The position numbers and the translations under genes were made by a program. From contig MU858046.1 in assembly GCA_033297075.1 (NCBI GenBank), positions 62,001 through 126,000 on the forward strand: a DNA stretch of 64,000 nt, written 5' to 3'. The notes beneath the pieces were generated by a model. It ran no database searches. It was not told the origin of the DNA and was given only the letters and a program-made list of their open reading frames with translations. Positions 1 through 12,278 of this stretch are shown here, piece after piece (position 1 is the stretch's first letter; each line of letters opens with the position of its first letter). Source of the stretch: Rhypophila decipiens. Its lineage: Eukaryota > Ascomycota > Sordariomycetes > Sordariales > Naviculisporaceae.

Positions 1-469
1 AGTTGACCCATATTCCAGCCCATGCTTGTACAAAATAAAGACCAAGACTCACAAAGATATCACCCCCAGCCAGTCAATAACAGCTCTCTAGTATTGACAC
101 CGAAAGCCGTTTTATCACATCAGATCATCCATACACACCGGACGAATTCACAACCACAAAACTCACAGCTGGCTGCCTGAATACATCAAGTACCTCAGCC
201 TGGCCACCCAGTTCAGCCCTGCCAGCCTTGCCTGATTGCCTGACTTATACCAAGCCAGTCACCCAATCATTCCAATTTATTCGCTGTCCTCTAGGTATGT
301 ACCCGGCCTGCATTCGGTTTTCACAGCTGCCAGCGTTGCATGTAATACTGTTTATATATGGTTGATACACTCGCTGACATTTCATGATGGTCAGATAATA
401 GTAAACAGTGGGAATACTACAAACCACAAGTGCAACATTCAGTTACAACCCAAATATCCAAACATAAAC
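1..469. other. Left-edge upstream region of the SDR gene
   Basis: No coding region is supported here. The stretch lies directly upstream of the dehydrogenase start and probably holds its promoter and 5' leader. The sequence is moderately AT-rich, with no recognisable repeat. Confidence 0.5.
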
Positions 470-1877
470 ATGGCGGATATCCAGGTATCGGATCTATTTT
501 CTGTCAAGGGGATGGTGGCTCTTATTACGGGCGGCGGAACTGGTGAGTTTTGGTTGTTTCCTCTTTGTCACATCAGATGCTCACTCCATTATGAGCTGTA
601 TGCAATTTACACACATTTCTCATGCTACCTCTCCTTATTTTCCTATATGCTCTCTCAGTATACATCTTTATCCACATATTACTGTCACTTTCCCTCTTTC
701 AAGACCACATGCACTCACACACACACACATCCTTTCCTTTTCTTTCCCGTCTTAGCAGTTCCCATCTCCTCCCAACAACCAACCCCCAATCTCAAAACAA
801 GACCCCTCTAACAACATATCCCCAGGTATCGGCCTAATGATGGCCAAAGCTCTAATCTCAGCCGGCGCCCAAAAAGTCTACATAGTAGGCCGGCGCGTCG
901 ACGTCCTCCAGTCCGCCGCCGCCCAGCTAAACAAGCCCGGCTCGGGGGTGATAATCCCCCTCTACTGCGACGTGACGTCGAAAATCTCGCTCGAATCCAT
1001 CGTATCCGTTGTCGAGAACGACTCGGGCTATCTCAACCTCCTAGTCTGCAACGCCGGCATCGGCGGGCCGCCCAGCTCCCCCACTTCCATCGTGGTAGAC
1101 GACGAGTCGGGAAAGACCACGACCACGACGGTGGGGATCGACGAGTTTAGAGCGCGGCAGATGGAGGGCGACTTTGAGGATTTTCATGCTACGTTTAAGG
1201 TGAATGCCAGTAGTGTGTGGTTTACGAGCATGGCGTTTTTGGGCTTGCTGGATCGGGGCAATAAACGTAGCTTGGGGGCGGGGGATGGATTGCTGCCGAG
1301 TAGCCAGGTCATTGTCACGAGTTCGATCGCGGGGTTTAACAAGGCTGCTCCTGGGGGCTGGGCGTATGGCGCTTCCAAGGCGGCTGCTACGCACTTGGCC
1401 AAGAGTTTGAGTCTGTTGTTGCCTACTTGGGGGATTCGGTACGTTTTTGTTTTTCTTGTCTTTTTTCTTTTCTTGGATGATATGGGAGGGAAAAGGCTAA
1501 CATGATGGGATTGTTGGGGTGTGAATAGGGCTAATTGTATCTGTCCTGGACGTGAGTGCCCCTTTTACCTCTTACACCCCTACCCGAGAGATTGGGAAGG
1601 AAGTGGCTAATTTGTGATGTGATGAGAAGTATTCCCGAGCGACATGGCAGCACCGATTGTACGAGCTGCAGGCGGGGGCGACATGGACATGGCCACCGCC
1701 GCGTCGAGCACGATCCCTATCGACAAGACAAAGGTCCCGCTCGGCAGGATGGGAGATGGTCTTGATATGGCGGGGCAGATTCTGTATCTTGCTTCAAGAG
1801 CTGGGGCGTATTGTAATGGGAATACTATACTTGTCGATGGGGGGAGGCTGGGGACTATGAGTAGCTATGGCTACTAG
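470..1877 (+). CDS. Short-chain dehydrogenase/reductase (classical SDR)
   Basis: Four exons give 318 residues: 470-542, 826-1438, 1529-1551 and 1630-1877. Joining them restores a complete classical SDR. The cofactor motif TGGGTGIG spans the first splice junction (about residues 20-27). It is followed by NAGIGG, the catalytic-serine segment TSSIAG (about Ser191), the YGASK catalytic pair (Tyr205, Lys209) and ICPG, which is rebuilt across intron 2. The last exon carries the usual C-terminal VDGG. Family knowledge: such enzymes reduce or oxidise a carbonyl/hydroxyl group with NAD(P)H. The N-terminus and overall pattern resemble fungal proteins often labelled RhlG-like 3-oxoacyl-ACP reductase, but the substrate cannot be read from the sequence. 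The first intron is unusually long (283 bases) and contains an AC repeat; exon 3 is only 23 bases. The start is the first in-frame ATG and leaves the normal short N-terminal lead before the Rossmann fold. Confidence 0.86.
713..731. repeat. AC microsatellite in SDR intron 1
   Basis: A run of CA dinucleotides lies inside the first intron of the dehydrogenase gene, about 95 bases before the acceptor site. Confidence 0.7.
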
Positions 1878-4800
1878 ACTGGGTCTTTGATTTGGGACTG
1901 GGAGTTGTTGATTTTGGTGGGGATATTGAATAACGAGGAGAGGATGGTGGTGTTTTGTCTGAAGATCTAGACTTTGGAAGGGGTGGGCTGAGTTGGACTG
2001 GTATTATACATGGTATGCCATGATGGCCGTTAGGTGGATGTCTATACAAGGAGAATATAAATATATACCGGGGACGTTACTGGTACTGGTACTGCAAAGA
2101 GACGATGAAGTTGGATGTACGCACAACTGGTTTCCGGGAGCGTTGACCAGGAGACAAGTACAGCGATGTGGGCTGTGAGCTCTATGATCGAGCCAACTTA
2201 AACAAAGAATTCTAGCGAGAAGGACCAAGGATTCTGTGAATTCTATCACGCAAACAATGCTCACTTGGCTGAGTGGCCGCCTCTGTACAGACATCTTCCC
2301 CATGCTGCCCCTTATTAGCGTCATAGACCCCTTAGTTACAGGTGAATGAGCAACAAGCTAGCTAGGCAAGCCGTGAGTAACCTTACAGGCGAGTCCAGGA
2401 CCTCTAATGAAGATGAGTTCGATGTCATCTCTTGTGTCCAAGGGACTAACCGGCGGCAAGCCAAGCTCGAGGCCCGGGAGTTGGTCTCGGGAACTAAAGA
2501 ACGACAAGCGAAACCCAAGGCGGAGCTGGCTCCAGAAGAACTAGATCAAAACGGCGGCTATCATTTTTGAACTTCTGAATAGCTTGGCATAGTTCAAATG
2601 CTTTGTGGAAAGCATTCTGGGCGGGATGGTGGAAGGATGTTTGTCTTCGGGGCCGATGTCATTACGATGGCTGGAACCACAGGAAATCACTCGAGTTTAT
2701 CCGAGTCGCCGATTCGTTGGTTGGGCTCATCGTTTGGTTTAGTATTGAGCCTCCTCAGCGAGTGCCTATTTGGGATATTCGAGGTGGGCAAAATCTCATA
2801 ATGTTTATGAGTCTCCAACTCCAAAATTCCCAGATAAAAGCAGCACTCTTTGACGTTCACCCTGTTGAGATGTCAGTAACAGCATGAACAAACTCGTGAC
2901 TGTTTATAGGTGGTTGTTTTCTCGAAGCAAGTTCGGCGCCCGAGGATAGAGCGAGACCCTGCCCGAGAGCAAAGCCGGGGCGGGACCAAGCTCGTTAGCT
3001 CCCGCCCACTACAACTTGGCTTCTTTGGGATATCGGGTCTCGTTTCCCACGTCCGGGGGAGGCCCGGTCCTGACACTCGCGAGTCCGATACCTGCGGATT
3101 GCGGTGGTAGGAGTAGGTGGTGCTGCACGGAGTTCCGCGACGTAGGACACGACAATTTCCCTCCGTAGTTTGTGATTGAATAAAGTGAATTGGACTATAG
3201 TCTATCGCTGTCACGCTCACTTGTCCTGTGACGCTCTGGTCGGGTCGAGCTCGAGACTGTAGAAGACTCCACCGCAGATCTCAGCATCCACCGTCTCTTC
3301 GAGCTAGGGTACCTGGATATTCAAGCAGGCCGTGATGTGGGAATTAATAAGCGCCGTCCTTTGCTGACTGAAACAACGTTGTGGCGCCGTCGATGGATTG
3401 TTTCCAAGAACCCCAATGGGATTTGGAAAGGAATCCGCTCCGGTAATGGACGTTCCTGAATCCCTGATGCTGCTCGGGTTGACGGTCGGGGTCGCAGCCA
3501 GGGGTAGGGAACCAAGGGTGCCGTGCCGTGCCGGTCGGTCGGGTGTTGGGGCCAACGAAGCGAGCGGGTCGCGGCCGAGGGGAGCTGTTGTGGAGTCTCT
3601 CTCTGGGCTTTGCCTCTCCACAACGGATACCCACAACCTAATCTTGTCTGGGCTTAGCGCATATCTGCGCTGTTGGTTCCATGACCCATCACCCCAGAAA
3701 ACGCTAGTGATTAGTGTATTATAGCCCGTGACGTCACAAGGGCACGAAACAGCAGGAGAGCAGCCAACATCATCAAGGGGCACAGGGGCAGTCATGTTTG
3801 GTGATATGCCTCTCGTCGAGTTGGCAATCCGGAGCTCTTCTATTTTGGAGGAGGATCTTAAAGAGAAGAAAGCGTGTCGATGGTGTCTCTTGGAGTCTGC
3901 TTCCAGACGTTCAGAGAATCAACCCTAGGGCAGGGCGAGATGCTGAGGGGTTCCTACGAACCCCGCAATTTATTGCCTGCAGCAGAATACGCATGACACT
4001 CTCAATCAGGTAGCAGGGACGGGCTGGCTGGTCGCGCCCAAGCGAACAACCGCGTGTAAGTCGAGCGTCTTCAGTGTGTCCAGGACATGATGATTGAGGA
4101 TGGCGAGGCTCATCTCGATGTTGTCGAGCTGAGGACTTTCAGCTTGTTGGCATGGCCAAATAAGCATATCAGATCTGATGCACAGTCCCAGAAAAGGTGC
4201 TTGGGCGATGAGCTGCTGTGCTTCCCAACTCTTGATGCTTCCTGTAAGCGCATTTGCAGCCTTTGCTCTGCGGTGGTGTGAAGGGGCGAGATCGGGTTCC
4301 ATTACCCAAACTCTCACTTTGACCACCGCGGCCCTCAACCCTATCTTCTCCGAATAGATGGCAGAGAGGGGTTCCTCGTGAATGAAACCTTCTTCTGTCT
4401 TCGTCCACTGTCGCAGCCTATTTCCTCCGTCTTGCATGGAAATATGCGCTGTGTTGGAGGGTACGGGAAGAAAACAAGAGATACTGATATGCGCACCAGT
4501 CGAATCGGAAGTGAGGGGGAAAATACACTGACAGCTGATAGCTACCCATTTTCATGCAACAAGACTCGCCAAAGAGTTCATAGTCGAGCTATATTGGGGA
4601 ATACACATGTCATAACTTGACGTGCTTGCTTGATATGTTGTTGATTACTTCACAGGTAGGAGGTGCTGTATTAGCCTGTACCCCGCTTCGACAAGACTGC
4701 TCTTCCTTGGACCTAGGAAACCAAGCTATGTTCGTGCGCAATACCTGCACCGCCTCGTGTTGATCATGTTGACACTGGTCTTGTCAGTTGTCATAATGGA

Positions 4801-6481
4801 ACATCCAACTGCTTGGTTAGAATTGTCAATCAGTGCCCTAGGTTTGTATTGTTCCTTTCCAGTTGACTGTAGATAAAGGAGCCCATTCTTGTCGGGCCAC
4901 CCGGCCTTGATGGAAGCCATCTGTGGCCCAGAGGCCACAACAGTTTCGGACTTGTCTCTGTTGCTGCTAAACTTGTACTTGCCCTTTTCGCCGAGTGGCA
5001 TTAATGTAAGCCACGGAAACATGTCTACGCCTGTGCCGGTGTTGGTTTTGTTGAATACAAACCCAGATTGGACGTGGTACTGTTACTTTCCAGGTACTTG
5101 CTGCCCGTACCTGTTAAAGAAGGTGTGGCATGGCAAGGCATGGCAGGGACAATCTCAAGGTTCAACATCCTTTTGCCCCTCATTCTTCATGGCAAGCTCT
5201 CCAATACTTAAAACAGCTTCACACCTCCCGTGGTTAACCACATGGACATGCTGCAGTGTGCAAGGCCGATTGCTCCATCCACCCACAAGCCCATAAATAC
5301 AAAGGTATCGCCAGTAGCAACCAGTGGCCAGCTCTTTCCCATTTAAGCTTACCACATCCTTTAAGCTCCCATCCTCTCCGCCATCCTGGGTGCCGTCCTT
5401 TGTTCCTCAAGACCAAGGCACGAAGCTTTTCTTTCAAGCCCATTCTCTTCCGCTTCCTCCAGAACGATCCCGTTTTCTTAGGGGAAACCACGCCATAGAA
5501 AGAAATACTCGGGATCAAAACTCACCTTGTTCCTGTTGTGATTTCCTCCTCTTTCTACGGCTTTGGTTGATCCATCGCCATTAGACCTTGTATTTCCACA
5601 CGTCTCACCCCGGCAATCTTGATCCTTGAGGCACGCGACCCCGCTCTCCAACAACACAGCAGCTATTCGAACAAGCTCCATCCCCGCGGCTTCTTGGAGA
5701 TCTTTTCAGTTTACGAAAATCTGTACTGAAAAGCGCTTTTGGTAAGTCTCAACATGAACAATTCCTCAACACAGCAACGACAATGTTGAGACGCTGGTTG
5801 CGGTCTCACCCCATTCCATTTGATTCAAAGTCGTCCGGGATTGTCTTGGATTGAAGCTCCACAACCATGACCCACCCCCGCCTGGTTGCCGAAGCCTTCC
5901 GCGTTTCCCCACGGTATCCATTCTGCATGCAGCTCGATGCTCCTCCTACCTTTTCCGACCCGGGCGCCAACCCCATGCAAGCCCAGTGACTCTCAATTCA
6001 GCATAGTTCGCATACGCTCGCTCGCTCACTCACAAGACTCAACATATCCGTATGCCCGCATCGATATCTGCTAGCCGATGGAAATTCCCGAGCCCACACC
6101 TCGGCCACTCGCTCTGAAATGATAGAGCGATTGGGGTCGATGGACCCTACACAAGCCTACAGACCTGGGCAATGCGGGTACTGCTGACGGGCGAAGGGTT
6201 GGCGCGGATATACATGGCTCAGCGAGTCAACAACAAGGACTGGATTCATCCGTATATCTTACCGTGGTGTTCAAGTGAACACGGCCGGCCTTGTTGGTAA
6301 AGCCACAATCTGACGGGCAGCAGCTAACGTGCATTGCCTCCTTGCAGTCTTTGTTGAATTCTTGTTCCTCCGCCCTCAACTTCCGTCACCGCCACCAGAC
6401 TACAGCTCCGGATCACTGTGAGACTTGCTAGTCACCACAGGCTCCTGACCCCGCCTCCCCAGCGCCGAATCGACTCGAATC
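1878..6481. other. Long gene-poor intergenic region
   Basis: No convincing gene was found in this 4.6 kb. The open frames present on both strands have no recognisable domain, repeat low-complexity Pro/Arg/Ser text, and are not rescued by joining across splice sites. The part around 2860-3220 may be an LTR remnant (separate entry). The last kilobase should hold the promoter and leader of the mitochondrial carrier gene. A short GCCGT/GGTCG repetition sits near 3521-3545. Confidence 0.5.
2862..3221 (+). repeat. Possible LTR-retrotransposon remnant (solo LTR-like)
   Basis: The stretch begins with TGTTGAGATGTCAGTAACA and carries an AATAAA polyadenylation-like signal near 3178. It ends near a TGTCA segment and is followed by purine/pyrimidine-biased DNA of the kind that often follows fungal LTRs. 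I found neither a convincing target-site duplication nor a second copy in the window, and no reverse transcriptase or integrase frame is nearby. The boundaries are guesses. Confidence 0.25.
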
Positions 6482-7567
6482 ATGTCCCGTACTGTCAAGC
6501 AGACCGCCGAAGCAGCACGATCAAGAGGATCCGAAGTTATGGATGCAGCCAAATCAGCCCAGGGCGACACTGTCGCTGTCGCCAGCTCGTTCCTGCATTC
6601 GCCGTTCATGCGCAGCGCTCTCCCATTCATCAATGGAGGTCTCAGCGGCATGGTCGCCACGACGGTGATCCAGCCCGTTGACATGATCAAAGTCCGCATC
6701 CAGCTCGCAGGCGAGGGCAAGGCTGGTGGCCCCAAACCGACCCCGATTTCAGTTACGCGAGAGATTCTGGCTAGCGGCAAGGCCCTCGACTTGTACACTG
6801 GAATTTCTGCCGGCTTGCTCCGACAGGCGGTATATACGACAGCACGTATCGGTTTCTTCGACACCTTCATGTCCAAGTTATCTGTCCGGGCCAAAGAGAA
6901 GGGCCAAGCCGTGGGTTTTGCTGAGAGAGCGACGGCGGGTCTCTCGGCCGGTGGTCTCGCGGCCATGATCGGCAACCCGGCTGATCTTGCGCTCATCCGC
7001 ATGCAGAGCGACGGCCTCAAACCACTGGCGGAGAGGAAGAACTACAAGTCAGTAATCGACGCCCTTACGTCGATTGCCAAGAGCGAGGGTGTAGGGGCTC
7101 TCTGGGCCGGAGCAGCGCCGACGGTTGTCCGTGCCATGGCACTCAACTTTGGCCAGTTGGCTTTCTTTAGCGAGGCCAAGGCACAATTGAAGTCGAGGAC
7201 CGACTGGACCCCCAACGCGCAAACCCTGGCGGCCAGCGGTGTTGCCGGATTCTTTGCATCCTTTTTCTCCCTGCCGTTTGACTTTGTCAAGACGCGGTTA
7301 CAGAAGCAGTCCAGGGCGCCCGATGGCACTCTTCCATACAGGAGCATGGCCGACTGCTTCGTAAAAGTAGCCAAGCAAGAGGGCATTATGAGGTTTTACC
7401 GCGGGTTCGGAACATACTACGTGCGAATCGCACCACACGCGTGAGTTTTTGTTCTTTTCTTTGTTGTGCGGCTCCTGTCCGCTCTCGGATTTGATTGTGT
7501 GCTAACTGCTCCTCGTAGGATGGTGACACTGCTCGTGGCCGATTATCTCGGTTGGCTCACCAAGTAA
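6482..7567 (+). CDS. Mitochondrial 2-oxoglutarate/malate-type carrier (SLC25 family)
   Basis: Two exons (6482-7440 and 7519-7567) encode 335 residues. The protein has the three-fold SLC25 repeat. Its signature motifs are PVDMIK in repeat 1, a relaxed PADLAL in repeat 2 and PFDFVK in repeat 3. The segments YTGISAGLLRQAVYTTAR and IRMQSDG, and the RIAPHA region that crosses the intron, match the oxoglutarate/malate carrier (SLC25A11) branch best. By family knowledge it exchanges 2-oxoglutarate for malate or other dicarboxylates across the inner mitochondrial membrane. The N-terminal 40 residues are hydrophilic and are not a classical cleaved presequence, as is usual for carriers. The tiny second exon supplies the last transmembrane helix (MVTLLVADYLGWLTK). 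A dicarboxylate carrier with another substrate preference cannot be excluded. Confidence 0.9.
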
Positions 7568-8459
7568 ATAGGCTGGCCTCTTCGATGGTGTTGGTGGATG
7601 TGTGATTTTTCTTGAGCTTTCTTTTGTCTTCTTTTGGCGTTTGGCGGCATCGTTCTGGGCTTTTTCTGCGTTGATATTGTCGATGGACAACTGATTGCTT
7701 GTTATACCTATGTGGTCTTTTTTGGAAAGACTAGAACCTAGTACATATTTAGTCTTGGAGGAATATCAATTCGTAGTGTAATGCTCAATTTGTCGTGTCT
7801 GTCGCTGGTGTATTGACGGGGGTGAGGCTGTCCAAACTGTTCAATGCACAAATGAAATTGGGCGTACTTTTATAAAGATGCAATACAGTGCTAAAGCGGT
7901 ATTACAGACCTGTAGGCTATGTATTTAGGCCCTATAAGTTTGTATTTAAGTCATGTTTTCGGGTGGATAGAGCGGTTCATTGCAGTGGAAGGAAGTGGGT
8001 CCAAGCTCACCTGTGAAGAAAGCGGAAATCACAACTATTGTCCGTCAAAAAAAAAGGATGCGAAGTAATGGGGATAAGAAGGTAACAGCGGCCGTTGAAA
8101 TTTCATACCTATTTGTATCAGTATCATCTCTGATATGCGTATTTAGGTTGTCCTCAGGATGTGGGTGCCAATTCCAGGTGCAGGTGGCCGGCCCCCACTG
8201 TCCATCACCAGAGGCAGGAACACCACTCAGCTTTGGGAGCTGAGTAAACTGGAACTCACCTTGGGGTGGGGCTGGGATCGCAAAACATCCCGTCGCAGCA
8301 TTTCTTTGATCGCTTTCTCTCCCCATCTCTCGGCGGTTTATTGGATTCATTCTATCTTTCAGTCTTGATTCTTGGTCTATCCCAGTGTATTATCTTCTTG
8401 GCACATTTTGCTCTGCTCCTCCGGCCGAAAATGTAATTGGAAACCCGCCAGAATCAAGT
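7568..8459. other. Intergenic region between carrier and PAN2
   Basis: This holds the 3' end of the carrier transcript and the promoter and leader of PAN2. No supported gene. A run of A residues sits near 8047-8055. Confidence 0.5.
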
Positions 8460-11400
8460 ATGGAAGCGGACTGGGACCAGGCAAGTGAAGCGCATTCCGT
8501 CCTCGCACAAGCAGTGCCTCTCGCGAACAAACCCGACTGACTTTAAGCTCCTGTGGTGAATATAGATCTCGCAGGTGACCTTCCCGGTCCAGTCGCCCGG
8601 GTCGTCGCCATCAGTTAGCACCCTGACCGGTCATCCGTTTCAACGAACATTGCAAGCCCAACAGCAACATGCAGAAACCACACCGTACACCACGGCCGTG
8701 GCGTTCGATACCAAAGTCGAGCTTCTCTGGATTGGCGGCAGCAATGGGCGCGTGAGTTCGTACACTGGCCCGCCCCTCCAGCGCTATACCTCGTGGCGAG
8801 TCCAGCCGGCAGAGAAAGGGGTGATCCAACAATTCCTTTTCAATGACAAGGGCGTCATTATTCTGGGCACCAAGACGGTGCTCTACGCCAATCGTCGAGG
8901 TATTCAGCACTGGCTTCTTCAGTACGCTGCTGCCCGCTTCTTCCTAGAGCTCCATCCCTGATGAAGCTCCCTCGGTGCCAGCCGCTGACCTTTTTCCTTT
9001 CCTCCAGCCACGACCCAACAAACGATGCGACGAAATGTATGCAAAATCTGCAATGCATGAGCTTCACCTCCAGTTCTAAACCGACCGAGATCCTGGTGGC
9101 TGGCGCGCAGGAAACGATGCTCGTAATAGACGTTACGAAGGGAGAGATCGTAAAGCAGCTTCATACCGAGTATCACTACACCATCATGAAGAGGAGCAGG
9201 CACTACATCTGCGCAGCCACGACAACAGGCTCTGTCCACATTTTGGACTCGACAAGCTTCCAGATCACCAAGACGTGGCAGGCACACGCGGCGTTTATCA
9301 ACGATATGGATGTCAGGAATGACCTCGTGGTGACGTGTGGAGGATCGATCAAACACCTACCCAACCAGCCCACTCCAACCAAGAACCTTGACCATTACGT
9401 CAATGCTTTTGACCTGGCCAAGAGTGCTGCTGGGCCTTTGACGCCAGTGTCACTAGCCGTGGCTGCCGCCCATGCCAGGCTACATCCAAAAATGAGTTCC
9501 ACCACCGTCGTCGTTGCTCCTCATGGCCAGATTCACGTTGTGGATTTGCTGAATTCCAATGCTAAACCCACCGTGACCAAACTGGCACTTGTTGCTTCCA
9601 ACATCAAGCTCTTCGACGTCGCTTCATCTGCGCAGGCCTTTGTTATCACCGACGGAAACTGCAATTCTCGCCTCTGGGGCTCTCCGTCAAAGCACATCAG
9701 GTTCAGCGATGGGGGCACTGATCCTATAGGGGCAGGGCCGCCTGTAGATGCAGCTCCAGAAATAAGATGGAACGACGATGTGGAGACACAGACACCGCTG
9801 AGTACAGTTGGGATGCCGTTTTATCGCGAGGCGCTATTTTCGGCATGGCCGGCGGATTTGATATCAGACGTCGGCGCACCACCCGTTCAGCTCCCGCCAG
9901 CCTTCCTAGCCACCCTCAAGAAGTCCGAGGTCGGATGGTATGGCCCCAACACTCGAGGCTTATTGAGGAATCAGCAAGAGAACACAAGAGCATCGCTCCA
10001 GGACCCCGATGTTTTGCAGGCGCCCAAATTCCTGAGCCAGAAGGCTCGAGAGTCGGGGTCCACGGCAAAGGCCGCGGCTGACCCCGTCGCCGAGCCCTTA
10101 GATGATAGTGCCAACCCGAGCCTAAAGCCAGAGGCCCCTCAGGTGTACAGAGAGCAAGAGATCAAATACTCCAAATACGGGGTGGACGATTTTGATTTTG
10201 GCTACTACAATAAAACGCAATACGCCGGCCTGGAAAATCAGATCCCCAACTCGTATGCGAATGCACTTCTGCAGCTCATGAACTATACCCCCTTGCTGCG
10301 GAACTTGGCCCTCCAGCATGCCGCTTCCAGCTGCCTCGAGGGTTCGTGCATCCTCTGTGAGATGGGCTTCGTCTTTGATATGTTACAGAAAGCCGGGGGC
10401 TCGGCGTGCCACGCTACAAATATGCTGTCGGCCCTCGCCAGCAATAGCACGGTTCAGCAAGAACAGCTGTTGGAAGACGAAGCGAAGAACCGATCACTGA
10501 CTGATATGGCGCAGGGGCTTTGCCGCTTCTTCTTCAACCAGGCCGTTGCAGATTACAAGAAGGTACCGCCAGCCTCGAGCAGCCTCGAGCAGACCTTGTT
10601 CGCCACGCCACTGTCGCCGCCTCTGACGCCCGATGTCCTCGTTGACAAGGTCCTGACCATGACGCTCAAGAAGTCACACAGATGTCTCTCCTGTCACAAC
10701 GGTAAACTGATAGATGAAAAATTGCACGTGGTCGAGCTCCTGTATCCGCCTCCTCCGGCCCCAATACAAGTCAGCAGAGGCGGCAAGGCGACGAAAAGGA
10801 CCTTCTCGCAAGTTCTCAAAACGAGCGTCGACATGGAGACGGTGACCAAGGGCTACTGCGTGGTCTGTCGCCGCTACAATGATCTCCAAAGGCGTAGGAC
10901 CATTGATAGCGGCGTGCCCGCTGTCCTTGCGCTCAACGCTGCCATCAAATCTCCCGAGGCGAGAAGTCTCTGGGCGACCCCAGGCTGGCTGCCGCAGGAA
11001 ATCGGCGTCATCGTCGACCAGAACCAGTTCTTTTGCTACGAGGGTCCGGACCTGGAATTTCACCTCCAACGCGCACAACGCGCAATCCACAAGATCAAAG
11101 TGTATTCATTAGTCGGCATGGTCGTCAACATCGAGGGACCTCTGCCGCAAAGTCAGCACCTCGCGGCTCTGATCAATGTTACTCATTCTGAGCCGGCAGC
11201 GCCGCCAGCGAACAAGTGGCACCTCTTTAACGACTTTCACGTCCGCCCCGTGTCCTCTGCTGATGCGCTCACGTTCAACACAACATGGAAGTCGCCGTCC
11301 GTAATCATTTACCAGCTCAAAGAGGCCAACAACACATCAGACCCGCAGTGGAAAACCAAGCTGGATACGTCTGTGCTACTTAGGGATCCGAGTCGGCGAC

Positions 11401-12278
11401 CAGGCAGCGAGATAACATATGAGCCCTTGGATCGAGAGACCGAGATGCCCGTCCCCGGGTCGACGGTAGCGCTGGATGCTGAATTTGTTTCGCTTAGGGA
11501 CGAAGAGATCCACTTGAATGAGGACGGACAAAAGGAGACAGTCCGTCCCAAACAGCTCGTGCTGGCTCGCGTGTCTGTCGTCCGGGGCCAAGGCGAGAAG
11601 GAAGGAGTGCCATTTATTGACGATTACATCTCCATCAAGGGGCCGATCCACGACCACCTGACGGCATACTCGGGCATCTACGAGGGCGACCTGGACCCGC
11701 GCACGTCGAGGCACCACCTCGTCCCTCTCAAGGTGGCGTACAAGAAGCTCTGGGTCCTGGTGAACCTGGGGTGCGTGTTCGTGGGCCACGGGCTGAAGCA
11801 AGATTTGCGCGTCATCAACATCCAGATACCCCGCGACCAGGTCATTGACACGATCGAGAAATTCAAGATTGGCCCTCGAAAGCTGAGCCTGAGATTCCTG
11901 ACTTGGTGCGTCATGAAGAAGGAGATTCAAATGGAGACGCACGACTCGATCGAGGACGCGCACGCGGCCCTGATGCTGTACAAGAAGTACCTCGAGTTCA
12001 ATGACGCGGGGATATTGGAGGAGAGGCTGCAGGAGATATCTACTATGGGCAAGAAGTACAAGTACAAAGTTCCGTCGCAGCCACAAAAGGAAGATGCTAC
12101 TACGAGCATCACCACAGCTGTCCAGCTGCGGCACCAGGGTGGTACAGGTACACCCCCGAGTCTGGCGGCCGAAGTAGCGTCGTCGGAGACTACCACCGCC
12201 GCTGGGGTTGCTGAAAGCTGCCTTCCTCATGAGCAGTTCAACCCGAGAAGAGCAGCGGAGGATATTTTTCGGATTTGA
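8460..12278 (+). CDS. PAN2: PAN2, catalytic subunit of the PAN2-PAN3 poly(A) deadenylase
   Basis: Three exons (8460-8480, 8575-8921, 9008-12278) encode 1212 residues. The first exon has only seven codons (MEADWDQ) and is joined through a GC-AG intron (CAG|GCAAGT...GCAG). The start agrees with the acidic MDxDW-type start of fungal Pan2. Domains in order: a WD40 propeller over about 1-340; a linker with the family's SAWP, SDVGAP and PKFLS segments; a ubiquitin-hydrolase-like domain from about 527, which has NSY where an active enzyme has the catalytic Cys, as known for Pan2; and a DEDD RNase-H-like exonuclease. In the exonuclease, Asp946 and Glu948 lie in LDAEFV, Asp1055 in KQDLR and Asp1105 in IEDAHAA. 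By family knowledge it trims mRNA poly(A) tails in the cytoplasm with Pan3. The C-terminal tail after about residue 1125 is low-complexity and not conserved. Confidence 0.96.
8481..8574 (+). other. GC-AG intron in PAN2
   Basis: The donor reads CAG|GCAAGT, the strict extended context known for GC-AG introns. A branch-like ACTGAC lies near 8536, and the intron ends GCAG before GTGACC. Without this intron the conserved Pan2 N-terminus has no ATG, because the downstream frame opens with GTG. Confidence 0.75.

Noticed and set aside
3304..3795. 163-codon minus-strand frame in the left gene desert
   Set aside because: Pro/Arg/Ser-rich, overlapping frames of similar length in other phases, and no domain; judged as chance.
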